From contig JBAIAC010000010.1 in NCBI GenBank assembly GCA_037349315.1, positions 31,722,001 through 31,786,000 of the forward strand: DNA of 64,000 nt. Reading direction: 5' to 3'. Source of the DNA: Chelydra serpentina. Taxonomy: Eukaryota > Chordata > Testudines > Chelydridae. Positions 45,471 to 56,906 of this stretch are shown piece after piece. Under the pieces are notes generated by a model that made no database searches, had not been told where the DNA came from, and was given only the letters and a program-made list of their open reading frames with translations. The stretch's first letter is position 1, and each line of letters starts with the position of its first letter. Position numbers and translations under genes: made by a program.

Positions 45471-48034
45471 GAACCTCTTTAGTCCCACTTAAGCCCTGGG
45501 TTTCACTGAACTACACCATCTGATTTACACCATCTGAGGATCTGGTCCTCCCATGTCTATATACATCTCAGATTATGGTTGAAATGGCCATCAAAGGGTT
45601 CTGACTGCTGTCCTTTGTTGTGGGCAATTTTAGGATATAGGAAACTAGATACTATAGTGATGGGCATTGTAAAAGAACTGAAATAGAACAGAATATCCAC
45701 TGGGAAGTTAACTGAGATTACACACTTGGTTCATTCAGGGCACCAAGCAGTCATCAGATGGTAACAACTTTGTCACTACTAACACAGAACAGAATGGAAT
45801 ACATGTCCTAGAGCTGAAAAGTTCCATATCTCATTAACAATCCCCTGAGCCATGCCTGTCACCAGTAGCTTTAAGTTTTAATTTCTCATCTTTCATTTGT
45901 CACTAAGCCTATTTGTCCATATCTCTTTTGTGTTTAATCAGCAGTATCAGTGCTTCTGATGAGATTATTTAGCCAGCCTAGTACTCCAGGAAGTCACAAA
46001 CACTGAACTGTTTATACAGGAACAAATTAAGTACAACTCTTTATTTTTAGATAGAAAAATAACTGGTACTATGAAACATAACATCTTTAGCAAAAATGCT
46101 TTGGAGAGCTAGATTATCAAATATAACAGTTCAGTGGTTCGATTCATACCTGACAGGCTTCAAAGAATATATATGCAAATTGATCTCCCAGCTGCAGGGG
46201 TAATTAACATGATCTGCTGCAGGGGGTTGTTCTTCCACCCATTCTGTTTCATGATTTTAGTGACTTTACAATTTTCTCAATCTACTGTCTTTTTGTATGG
46301 AAATAAAATTAACTTATTGTAAACTCCATTACACTACCATCAACAGGGAATTCAGGCTCCTGGAACTGAAAACATTTGAAAAGCAGGCAAGACCTGACAT
46401 AAACCTGAAAAATCTGGAAGCACTTTTTTATTTAGATAGAGTTTCCTATTTTCAGCCATTAGAGCCCATATACTGATATATTAGACTTGCACATGCATAT
46501 AGTGGGTCCAATTCTTATTTTAAACCAGTGTTGCTCAACTGACTGAAGTAGTTACTACTGATTCACACTGTGATATCACAAAAGGTACAGAGTCCTGGAA
46601 TATGCTATTCATTTCACTTTTCATTAGGGTCCAATCTTGATCACAATTCAAGTCAATGGGAATTTTTGCCATTCATTTGCATGGAAGCAAGACAGAGTCC
46701 TAGGTATATAGCATTTCACCCCATATTCTGCTCCTATCAAGGTTGATAGTTTGTGGGGTCTTGAACGGAAATATTTGGTTCTATATCCAGAAGGAGGGGC
46801 TTTTGAGCCTTATGTACTGTAACACATTCCAAATAGGACTATGAGGGAACACCAAAAGTATTTTCCCATTACACAGTAATAGTAAAACTCAAAGGACACA
46901 TTTATGTGTCTTTTGCAGAAGGCAGTCATGTTACGTATACTAAGGAAAGCTGTAGAAATAGAGGGATTACTGTATTTGGTAACTGTTCATAACCAGAAAT
47001 GCACCTACAAAGCCATTTTTTGAAAGTAGACAGGAACATCATGGGGTGACTCATGTTTGAGCATAGATTTATAAGTACACATAAAGCAATATGTATATTT
47101 TTGAACATATAATTGGACAAAGTAATCCCTGGTGTAGGTCCACTCAAGTCATTGGAGTTATTTCAGGGATAAATTTGGTTCAGTATATTACATATACATT
47201 ATACGTAAATGTTATGTCTTTTTACGTATTTCTGTTTGATAGATCTTTGACACACATTGGAGTATTCCTCAGGCATTGGAAAGGATACGAATGGACTACA
47301 CATAGAAGTATATACAGTTGGGTATATTTCAGATGTGGATGGACTATTTTGCTAAAAATTCAAACCATTCCTCCCTCAAATCAATTTCTGAGCTGCAAAT
47401 GCAGAATATTTTCAGTCTGTGTCTCACTAGATTTAGGCCTGTGTCAGGGAGGGGGCAGGTTATGCCCTGCCTTCGTCCTCATCTGACGTTAGAGTTCAAA
47501 ACTGGGCCACTACAGAAGCTCTACTGCAGCCTACATGCCACTCCCAGTAGAGTATTTAACTGGGGTTAATTGAATGTATGCTAAAAGGACATTCGTGGGA
47601 GTGTGAATGGCAGCACTGACACTGTAGTGGATAAGGCCAGCCCATGTTTTTCAGAAAGCAAGTGAAAGAGACAGTGAAGGGGAAAGAGTAAAAGTGAAAA
47701 AAAGGAGGTAGATGTGCAGGGGAGAACTGGATGAGACAATTTTATATTGTTTTAAGCATAAATAAGTGGGATTTTTCAAAGTGACCTAATAGTTTGGTCT
47801 CCAATTCCCACTGAATTCCAATGAGAGTTGGGTGCCTAATTCCCTTAGTTTCCTTTAAAAATCCCAACCTAAATTTTTGTCTAAAAAGCAGACTCCCTAA
47901 TTTGCATGTTACCAGTACTGCAAGTTATACCTCTGTTAGGCAGTTAATGGTGGCAGATTAGTTTGATGTGGATCACCACAACCTCATGTCCCTTACATTC
48001 ATGTAACTTGGACATGACCCATCATGAATTTTGT
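45471..48034. other. Mostly non-coding
   Basis: No gene. The 131-codon open frame at 47091-47486 has no recognisable motif or intron signals. 47640-47720 is purine-rich. 46620-46700 (ggtccaatcttgatcacaat) may be an old palindromic repeat. Confidence 0.4.
47765..47880. repeat. Palindromic interspersed repeat
   Basis: gggatttttcaaagtgacct at the left and tttaaaaatcccaacc at the right are inverted. The core pairs tctccaattcccactg with atgagagttgggtg. Second copy of the 43737 family. Confidence 0.55.
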
Positions 48035-49296
48035 TTTTGTTCAATATCTTTAGTAATGATCTGGAGGATGGCGTGGACTGCACCCTCAGAAAGTTTGCAG
48101 ATGACACTAAACTGGGAGGAGTGGTAGATACGCTGGAGGGTAGGGACAGGATACAGACAAATTAGAGGACTGGGCCAAAAGAAATCTGATGAGGTTCAGC
48201 AAGGACACGTACAGAGTCCTCCACTTAGGACGGAAGAATCCCATGCACTGCTACAGATTGGGGACTGAGTGGCTATGCAGCAGTTCTGCAGAAAAGGACC
48301 TAGGGGCAAGGGCGGCTCTATGTTTTGTGCTGCCCAAGCATGGCAGTCAGGCAGCCTTCCGTGGCGTTTCTGCGGGCAGTCCGCCAGTCCCGCGGATTTG
48401 GTGGCGTTCCTGTGGGTGCTCTGCCGGTCCCGCACTGTCGGCGTTCCCGCCGCCGAATTGCTGCCGAAGCCGTGGGACCGGCAGACCTCCTGCAGAAACA
48501 CCGCCGAAGGCTGCCTGACTGCCGCTGTCGCAGCTGCCGTCCAGCCACCCCCCTGCGACTTGCCGCCCCAGGCACGCGTTCGCTGTGCTGATGCCTGGAG
48601 CCGGCCCTGCCTAGGGGGTTACAGTGGACAAGAAGCTGGATATGAGTCAGCAGTGTGCCCTTGTTGCCAAGAAGGCTAACAGCATTTTGGGCTGTATAAG
48701 TAGGAGCATTGCCAGCAGATCGAGGGACGTGATCATTCCCCTCTATTCGGCATTGGTGAGGCCTCACCTGGAGTACTGTGTGCAGTTTTGGGCCCCACAT
48801 TACAAGAAGGATGTGGAAAAATTGGAAAGAGTCCAGTGGAGGGCAACAAAAATGTTTAGGGGGCTGGAGCACATGACTTATGAGGAGAGGCTGAGGGAAC
48901 TGGGATTGTTTAGCCTGCAGAAGAGAAGAATGAGGGGGGATTTGGTAGCTGCTTTCAACTACCTGAAAGGGGGTTCCAAAGAGGATGGATCTAGACTGTT
49001 CTCAGTGGTACCAGATGATAGAACAAGGAGTAATGGTCTCAAATTGCAGTGGGGGAGGTTTAGGTTGGATATTAGGAAAAATGATTTCACTAGGAGGGTG
49101 GTGAAGCACTGGAATGGGTTACCTACGGAGGTGGAAGAATCTCCTTCCTTAGAGGTTTCTAAGGTCAGGCTTGACAAAGCCCTGGCTGGAATGATTTAGC
49201 TGGGGATTGGTCCTGCTTTGAGCAGGGGGTTGGACTAGATGACCTCCTGAGGTCCCTTCCAACCCTGAGATTCTATGAATCTATGATTCTATGAAT
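48035..49296 (+). mobile_element. CR1 LINE, 5'-truncated, split by a hAT MITE
   Basis: It runs from the RT palm ([20 protein letters not shown] then GG, at about 48054-48120, catalytic DD intact) to the terminal tctatgaatctatgattctatg. The C-terminal frame 48624-49199 is open for 191 codons, but its N-terminal part begins in CR1 just after the inserted MITE (48307-48609). Codons around 48150-48300 are frameshifted. One of the better preserved CR1 ends here. Confidence 0.92.
48307..48609. mobile_element. hAT-type MITE inside CR1, perfect 8-bp TSD
   Basis: 303 bp from CAAGGGCGGCTCTA to GGAGCCGGCCCTG. CCTAGGGG is duplicated at 48299-48306 and 48610-48617; removing the element and one copy restores the CR1 sequence aaaggacctaggggttaca-like junction. 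GC-rich; long open frames across it (up to 184 codons) are artefacts. Confidence 0.92.
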
Positions 49297-49454
49297 AAGA
49301 AATTCCAAACAGCAGAATACAGATTTTGTATTATTGTAGACTGGGGGTTGAAAGTTATTGCCACCTAACAGCTGTTCAGTGGTAATTTGTTGGCAGTCTC
49401 AGCAGAAAGGCCAAGGATAGGATGAGCATGGACACTTGAACTACCTTTTCTTTC
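49297..49454. other. Non-coding
   Basis: Nothing recognised. Confidence 0.4.
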
Positions 49455-49457
49455 TAA

Positions 49458-49743
49458 GGGCTTGCCTTCACTGCTAAACAAGCTGCATTTTTTTTACTTG
49501 AGGTAGCTAACACACATGCACTATCCCAAGGTAAAAACACAGCAAAGAGGAGGTTCATTAGTTTTATCACAAGGTAAACACACCAATTCAGCCCTATACC
49601 TCCATCTGGGGTTGACCTCGGAGAGTTTATCTCATGGTAAAACTAATGGGCTTTGTCATCATTATGTTTTTACCTCAGTATAGCTCACATGTTAGTTATC
49701 CTGAGGTAAAAAACACAGCTATTTTAGCAGTGAAAACAAGGCC
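49458..49743. mobile_element. Harbinger-type MITE
   Basis: The left end GGGCTTGCCTTCACTGCTAA is inverted at the right as TTAGCAGTGAAAACAAGGCC. It is flanked by TAA (49455-49457) and TTA (49744-49746), a likely TWA target with one change. Inner blocks ctatcccaaggtaaaaacac and gttatcctgaggtaaaaaac also pair with other strands of the element. 286 bp, non-coding. Confidence 0.65.
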
Positions 49744-49746
49744 TTA

Positions 49747-52134
49747 GATGTGGTCTCTCTAAGTCAATATTAAGGAATATTAGAGTGTCAGTGGGCAGGG
49801 ATGGGGTTAAGTTTATAGTGCTGCTGCCCCTGCATTGTGAATAAACAAGACTTTACTTTCCAGTGTTGTCAGATTGGCACCTTCCACAGACACTGAATTC
49901 ACTTTTTAAATAGTTATAAAGAAAATATAAGATCTAGCACGTATAGTAGAGACACTTATGGGGTAGTAAAACATATAAAAAACAGGAACTAACATCTTCA
50001 GTTCATTCTATTTTGCTATAAAGAAATGGCCACTGTGACTATCAGAAAATCTGCAGTATGCCTCTGTAATTTTCCATTGTGTCTGAAAAATGGCTCTTTA
50101 AATGCCATTTGACCTTGAAAGCAAAAATAATCTGTCCTTTATCAATTCTGTCCTTTCATGGTCTGGCTTACAGCATCTAATTTACATCCTAGCTTAATGT
50201 GAAGCTTCTAGTGATAATGAATTCAACCAAGTATCTGGATCTTTGCTCCAGAAACATTTCTCTTTATTTTATAAAAAGAAGAGCATAGGTGTCTTTTGTC
50301 TGTCACCTGTCTCTTGATTCTGACCTAAAGAGCACTTGAACAATTTAGCAGCTCTCACTTACCATATGAGACTTTGTTTGTGTGCATTTGGTCTACAAAA
50401 GCCACCAATTCTAGAAGGCTCGAGTTATCCTATGTAATTATGAATATGTCTCCTTTGTTATCCTGAATATTTTTCCATCCTCTGTGATATAACTATTTCC
50501 TTCTGCCCAGAAGAGAGGCTGAGTCTTACTATGCATTTGACAATGCCTGGCACACTGGGGCAGTGATCCTGCCTGAGTGCTCTGGGAGATATGGTAAGAT
50601 AAGTTGCAGCAAGTGGGAATAAGATGGAAAATATGAGAAAGGAGTGACAAGATGACATGATCGCAAAGGGTAGGTAGTGTGCAACTTAAACATGCTGAAT
50701 TCAATGAAAATTAAAAATAAAGAAGAAATTGTTTGCATGGAGGAGGGAGAAGTTTGTCTGGCAAACAGAGACTTTTCAATCACAGGGAGCTGCAAGAAGC
50801 AAGTCCTAACATAAGCATCCATATATTTTTATCACCGCAACTTGGGACTTCAGTTAGTTACAGACCACAGTGAGCTGCTGAAGACAATGTTTGCTCACAC
50901 TAGCAATACCAAAACATGAAATGCCCCCAAAAGGCCACCTGCCTTCAAGTCTTTATTAACACTTATTGAAAGCATTGAGAGGGGCATCAATCACTGCCCT
51001 GTACTCACTGCCAGGTCCTATTGCTGAATGCTGTGTATACAAAAATGATGGCAGGTGACCTACTCTCCCCTTCTTCTATAGAGAACTTATGGCCGATGCT
51101 GTTGCAGAGCAGAAGGTGCTAGGCCTTTTCCTCCCAAAAAAACCTGCTGTTCCAGAGTTTTGTCAAGCAATGAAGGCAGCAGGAGCCTTTGACTGCTCTG
51201 ATAGTCCATCTGACTATGGACATTTGGGCAAACCTCTGATTACATGTCCTTCAGCTCATGATGGATCATCATCAGCATGCTGTGATGTGCATGTGTAGAA
51301 CTGAGAGACAAACAGACTGGAAAAACCCCAGGCTGTCCTAGAAGCATAGTTAATGAGCTCCTCCTTCTTACTTTAATTTGTGGTCTTAAATAATGGCAAA
51401 ATGTGAGGAAGGCAACTGATGACAGCCAGTTCCCATGTGCATCCTGATTCATGTGCTGTATTAATCTATTGGTTAAGGAGTTCTTCCATAATAATCAGAA
51501 CATTGGCAAAATTCTCTCCCAGTTAGAAAGATGTGTAGCCACTTCAGCTGACCTTACATTGCATGTCACCTTCCCCAAGAGTGTTAAGGGAAGAAATGAC
51601 CTCCCTGCCAGCAGATGATGAAGCAGGCTGCCAACTGCTGCTGTTCCTGACTAGTAGTTTATTGGAGAGGTTTTAGGCCCTCATTCAGCAAAGCACTTAA
51701 GACATGCAAGCACTTAAACGCATGCACAGCTTTAAGCACATCTCCCTAAGCAGCAAAGCCCTAGAGACAGACCAAAGCCCCGAGAAGTTAATGGAAATGC
51801 TCTCATTGGCGCCAGATCTTTACAAATCATTATCATTTTACTCATTTTAAATAAAATAAAAATCAGCAGCATTCCCATATATCTGGTCACTCATGGGGTT
51901 AGTCAGTATTTGTTTTTTTATTTGAAATAGGAACATGTTATGAAATAAGAATATCAAGCCACTGGAAGAGAACAAAGACTGTAGTCATCTACACAAAATG
52001 GTATTTGCCATGCTGTCTGGAGTGGCTCACAAGCATGAGTGCCACCTCAGGGCAGACTGTCCAGGAACAGAGCACAAACTCCAAACAGGCTGTATGTTCT
52101 ATAATTAGATTTCACCAGCCAAGTAACAGGTGTG
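49747..52134. other. Non-coding
   Basis: No gene recognised. Open frames at 50438-50822 (minus) and 51089-51298 (plus, 69 codons) show no motif. 51665-51770 (agcaaagcacttaag, gcacttaaacgcatgcacag) is a degenerate palindromic repeat like that at 29370. Confidence 0.4.
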
Positions 52135-53070
52135 AACTCCTAAAGCCTTAACGTGGAGTCACAGATAGCCCCTTTGGGCACCCCGGTCTAACATGCCATC
52201 CAGGCAAGCTTGTCTTTTTGCCAGATGGTTCTTTACACCAAAAATCACAACAATATTCAGGTTATTCCAAGTCCCAAAGGACTAGTCACTTACCCAGGTC
52301 AGCTGTACTTCAGCTCTCAAACTAGAGACAATGCCTGTAGCCAATCCTGTAAGAAACCAACCAAAGGTTTATTAATTAGGAAAAAAGAAATACAAGAGTA
52401 ATTTAGGTTAAAGCAGGCACACATACATACAAATGAGTTACAGTGTTAGTTTCCAAAAGATAATAGAAACTTCTATAGTGTGCAAACTCTATATGTCTTT
52501 TAGGGCCAACCCAGGCAAAACAACTGGGGCCCCTTGTTTATGCTTAGAAATCTTCACCTCTCCGAGTTCAAGCAGCATAGGATTAACAATTTCTCATTAA
52601 CGGGGATTTTTATTCCCTTTCCTCAGCGTTCAAGCTGTGATGGGATGAGGGTTTGTGCACATACTCTCTTCAGGGATGACAGGGAAGCAATGAAAGAATG
52701 GCTTGTCTGATGTCTATAGACCTTCTTTTGTTGGAGAGGAGATAACACCTTTTTGCAGTAAACTAGCATTTCACACTTGGTAATGCTTCTCCCCTGACTA
52801 TGGGGGATTTAATTTTAGCAAACATTTTTATAGTTACAGAGCAAACATTTAAATATTACCTCATAACATGGGACACAGATATAAGTAAGATTAATACATG
52901 CAGCATCCTACAAGCATTTCGTAAAGTCTAAACACTAAAAACATTCTTATAACTCTATTTTAACAATACTAACACACAGGTGAGCCAGACTGGTTTCTAG
53001 TTACTGCATTTGTCAGTGTTCAGTGAGGCCCAGGGCTTGGGCATGAGCTGGCACCATCACAATATTATTT
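52135..53070. repeat. Unclassified long repeat
   Basis: The T/A-rich core with ggtttattaattagg, and the overall texture, resemble the LTR-like element at 32262. The tail gcaccatcaca at about 53050 could be a CA terminus. No TSD found, so boundaries are rough. It contains one arm of a 170-bp inverted repeat (52261-52430). Confidence 0.4.
52261..52430 (+). repeat. 170-bp inverted repeat, arm 1
   Basis: Base-by-base reading shows that the complement of this arm equals 54219-54388 except one position (ggtttcttac against ggtttattac). The match begins and ends abruptly at both arms. Confidence 0.95.
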
Positions 53071-54218
53071 ATTTATTTTTAAATTAAAAATTCAGAGTTT
53101 AACCACTGAGACCTACTGGGAAATTTGCTTGCTGTTTAATTAGTTCAGTTCAGTAGCTGAATCTTCCATTGTAAAATGATGCAGGCTACTGCCTTGCACC
53201 TAACCCTAGGACAGACTGTGCTGCAGAGTCCAAGAGAAACATGCTGCTCTCATGGCATAGCACTTCCTCCAGCCACCACAATGTTTCCAACGGGCACTGC
53301 ATGAGGCTGCTGATCAGTCTACCAACCAAGCGACAGCAAAACAATCAGCCAGCGATATCGCACACTGCATAATCACACACCAATAGCCTTGTCCACATGA
53401 GAGTGTGGGTAATTGCGCTCACGGCAGCCCATCCTCAAATATTTGTGAGAATAAAAAAGATGTTCACGTAAATGTTCACAAAGGATGCATCAAAAACGTA
53501 GAAACATGGCCATGCCAAACCATGTAGAACTAATAAACACACGTTCACAAACGGTGTCTTTGGAATTTCTAGCTGGCTCTATCATCTACATATCCAATTT
53601 CACAACCTCACACAAAGGACAGATAAGTCAACAGGGAAATATTCTCATAAACATCTCACAGACTTCTGACATGTCAGTGGGGTGCCATCCATTTCAAGCC
53701 TATGAACAAGGCACAGGCTGAGGATGGATTAGCTAGTAATTTAAAGCATGCTGGTGAAAGGAGTCTTATCTCTGGTAGGGAGAGCAGCCCATGCTAGACT
53801 GACAAATATGTCTTCAGCCTCTGTCTGATTAGCCACTACTCCCCTCGACACTGGAATGACAATAGATGAGTATCATTTGCCAGAGAGAGCTGACATCCTC
53901 ACCCCAGAGTAGGTGAATTGTTTCAGTGTTTTCTGGGCTCCCTGATGGATGAGAACAGTAACAAAACTCAGGCTGACTATGGCTCATTCAACCATGTGCC
54001 CTGACTAGGGACAAACCTAAGAATCAGAATTTTCCCAAAGGCTTCTTTGGGCTTCAGCTTTATCCATGGTTCTCCCAACTGCAGTAAGCTGAGCCACTAA
54101 ACAAAATGAAATAGGGCTACAGGAGGAGTTCTAGATATTTTCTGCAAAGGAAAAAATGTGTGGGTAACAGAACTTTCGTGGGAAACTTCCAAGGAAAACA
54201 CAGGGTGCTGCAGGAAGT
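53071..54218. other. Non-coding
   Basis: Lies between the arms of the inverted repeat. The open frame 53485-53721 lacks motifs. Nothing else recognised. Confidence 0.4.
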
Positions 54219-54388
54219 GTATGTATGTGTGCCTGCTTTAACCTAAATTACTCTTGTATTTCTTTTTTCCTAATTAATAAACCTTTGGTTGGTTTATTAC
54301 AGGATTGGCTACAGGCATTGTCTCTAGTTTGAGAGCTGAAGTACAGCTGACCTGGGTAAGTGACTAGTCCTTTGGGACTTGGAATAAC
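54219..54388 (-). repeat. 170-bp inverted repeat, arm 2
   Basis: Inverted partner of 52261-52430, with one mismatch in 170 bp and 1788 bp between the arms. Sequence outside both ends does not match. Confidence 0.95.
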
Positions 54389-55094
54389 ATGCTCATTCAA
54401 CAGAATGCCTCTGAGTCAGTACTAAACACATTTCCCTGGGAGGGGTTAGGGGACTTTATGCTATTGGAGGTGCTCTCTTTTAGGTGAGATGTAAAACTGA
54501 GGTCCTAACTATTTGTGAAATTAAAAATTCCCAGGCCCTTTTCCCAAATATTGGTGTGTTAGCACCAGCATCCTAGCCAAAATAAGCTTAATTGCATTCT
54601 GCCTACCAAATATCTCCTTGCTGTTTTGATTATACAGAGTATTTTTCCCAATTTCTGTCTTAATGTATTGTTTAGTATTACTGTACAGTTAGGCAGTTGC
54701 TGTTTTTTTGTACAAAGGTGGCTACATTTCAGTGATGGGTGATTCCTGCATGCAGTTTGTAAAATCCTCTGGCTACTGTTTCAGATTTAGGCCTTGATAC
54801 TTTTACTGAATACAGTCTTTCATCTCAATGTAAATTGTTACTATTTCAGTCTTATGAAATGAAAACATATTGTCCATGATTTTAAATCGGTCACCTGCAT
54901 CAATCTTGTATGGTTTGATGCCTTTGAGGGAAATGCTCCTCAGCCTTGACTTTGCATTTTCAGTACTTGCTCTTTCAGTTTCCTTTGACAGTCCCGTATA
55001 TTTATTTGTGACTTTGTCCCAGCCCTGTTTGATCGATTGTCTGCACCCTATTTTATTTTCCTACTCCAGATTTTAGTCCTTGACCCTATCTCTT
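54389..55094. other. Non-coding with an ancient repeat
   Basis: 54465-54600 (attggaggtgctctctttta, ggtgagatgtaaaactgagg, tcctaactatttgtg) looks like an ancient vertebrate interspersed repeat, class not known to me. The rest is unremarkable. Confidence 0.4.
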
Positions 55095-56125
55095 TCTCTC
55101 TGGGATATACACCTAAGCACACTCAAAACCACCTTCACTAAACAAGGACACTACATCAGAGAAGTAGATTACATCATGGAATGGGTGACCTAAATATCCT
55201 GGAAGAACCTGCTTCAACCAAGAAAAAACCAAAACAAACACAGACTGCATACTCCTACTTGTCATCTACCACGCCACACCGGAAACCACATGGGGTATCA
55301 TCAAACAATTGCAACCTATAATTGATGGGGATCACATCCTGAAAGAAACCTTGCCAAACCCCCGTTTTCTGGCCTTCAAACCACCCCCCAACCTCATCAT
55401 CAGATGCAAGCTCCCCACAGACCAGGACACACGAACTAAAAGCAGCACCAGATCCTACCATAACAACTGATGCAAAACCTGCAAATGTATCTTCAGTGAT
55501 ATGATGATTAATACCCCCACAACACACCTTTCAAGATCCACATGCCTATCACAACGTGTGGTGTACCTCACTAAATGCCCCAGCAACAACTATGTGGGTG
55601 AAACCAGACAATCACTACACTCTCACATCAACTCACACAGAAAGTGATAAAGACAAAATCACCAGATCACCCGTGGGTAAAAACTTTTCACAAAACATTC
55701 ACTCCATATCTGACTTCTCAGTCCTCATCCTCAAAGGAAACCTGCACAGCACCTTCAAAAGATGAGCTTGGAACTTAATTCATTACTCTGCTAGACACTA
55801 AAAACCATGAACAAAACAGAGACACTAGTTTATGGCTCATTACAACAATTTGTAATACACCCTTCTGCCTGCTAACCCTTAATTGCCCACTTCATTTTCA
55901 GTGGTCTTCTGCAGCACGTATGATGCCCTGATGTTTAACAATCTGTCTCAACTTGTATTTGGCTCAGACTCTGCTTACCTACCCCAGACCTGAAAGGGAG
56001 CTTTGTGAAGCTTGAAAGCTTGTTCCTTCCACCAACACAAATTGGTCCAATAAAAGACGTTACTTCACCTATGTTGTCTCTTTCATATCCTGGGACCAAG
56101 ACAGCTACAACAACACTGCAAACAA
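55095..56125 (+). mobile_element. Penelope-like retroelement, 3' part
   Basis: The plus strand covers the end of the RT/linker region, the GIY-YIG nuclease and the 3' terminus. The terminus gcttgaaagcttgttccttc, ccaataaaagacgttac, gggaccaagacagctac agrees with the right end of the copy at 44485. Just upstream, ctgaaag...ggagctttgtgaagctt...gaaagcttg (55990-56025) resembles a hammerhead core. 5'-truncated and frameshifted. Confidence 0.75.
55259..55765 (+). pseudogene. Penelope linker and GIY-YIG endonuclease, copy 2
   Basis: One frame reads VIYHATPETTWGIIKQLQPI, then HILKETLPNPRFLAFKPPPN and LIIRCKLPTDQ, the linker before the nuclease. A stop and a CKTCKC cysteine pair follow. From 55558 VVYLTKCPSNNYVGETRQSL is the GIY-YIG core with its Gly and Arg intact. 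A stop after SHRK and a frame shift lead to SPVGKNFSQNIHSISDFSVL then ILKGN, the C-terminal part. The order is exactly that of Penelope-like proteins. Not functional as it stands. Confidence 0.78.
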
Positions 56126-56298
56126 CTATCTCTGTCTTTCTGTCTCTCTAGCTCTCTCTCGAGATAGTTTTTCTAAGAGCAATATAGTATCAGTGGCCTA
56201 GTGATAGTGCTTGGTACTGCCATGATTGAATTCCAGGTGTTTTACAGTTCCCAGGCCAAATTCAGAGGTGATGTGTAAATTAGACCCCTTACATTAAC
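56126..56298. other. Non-coding, possible SINE head
   Basis: agtggcctagtgatagtgct and gattgaattccaggt (about 56192-56240) have tRNA A- and B-box-like spacing, perhaps the head of a MIR-type SINE. Weak. Confidence 0.3.
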
Positions 56299-56301
56299 TG
56301 A

Positions 56302-56539
56302 GGGCTTGTCTACACTGGGAACTTACATTGGCACAGCGATATCGCTCAGTAGTGTGAAAAATTCACATCCCCCGAGCAATGTAATTATGCTGACCTAACT
56401 CCTGGTGTAGATCGTGCTAGGCCGATGGAAGATGGATGGGGAGATGGATTACCTACAGCAATAGGAGAACCCCTCCTGGTACTGTGGCACCACAGTGGTG
56501 CAGCTGTGCTGCTGTAGCAGTTTAAGAGTAGCTATAGCC
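56302..56539. mobile_element. Degenerate Harbinger-type MITE
   Basis: It begins GGGCTTGTCTACACTGGG, the best-preserved end of this family here. The right end, agtagctatagcc, is decayed. Flanks TGA and TTA are consistent with a mutated TNA duplication. 238 bp. Confidence 0.55.
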
Positions 56540-56660
56540 TTAAACATGCTTACACTCAGTTTGGGCAAATATTGTCCCTCACTCATAAACAACCCTATGC
56601 TGCCCCTCTGCAAGTCAAGGGCAGGGCTGAGAGTGGGAGGGGGCAGAACAGGAGCATAGC

Positions 56661-56898
56661 TAGGGTGACCAGACGTCCCGATAAAATCGGGACCGTCCCG
56701 ATTTTTGATCATTTGTCCCGCGTCCTGATTGATGGTCTTTTGTCCCGATTTCCGGTCTTTTTTTTTTCGTTATTCCATTTTTGGTTTTGCTCAATAACTT
56801 CCGGCAGTAGATGCTCTGCCATTTTTTTTTTTTTTTTTTTGTTCAACAACTTTGGGTGGGAAGTCCCGATTTTCGGGTCTTCTCATCTGGTCACCCTA
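56661..56898. mobile_element. hAT MITE, TAGGGTGACCAGA family
   Basis: The inverted ends TAGGGTGACCAGA and TCTGGTCACCCTA are perfect over 13 bp, within a perfect 8-bp duplication AGCATAGC (56653-56660 and 56899-56906). The interior repeats gtcccgat/atcggga several times and has two poly-T runs (56758-56767 and 56821-56840). 238 bp, non-coding. Confidence 0.92.
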
Positions 56899-56906
56899 AG
56901 CATAGC

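Noticed and set aside
47091..47486. 131-codon plus-strand open frame
   Set aside because: No motif, no upstream promoter or splice context, AT-rich background.
48318..48872. 184-codon minus-strand open frame
   Set aside because: Antisense to CR1 ORF2 at one end and within a GC-rich hAT MITE at the other.
51089..51298. 69-codon plus-strand open frame beginning MADAVAEQ
   Set aside because: Looks protein-like in composition, and an AG lies upstream, but no family is recognised and no flanking exon was found.
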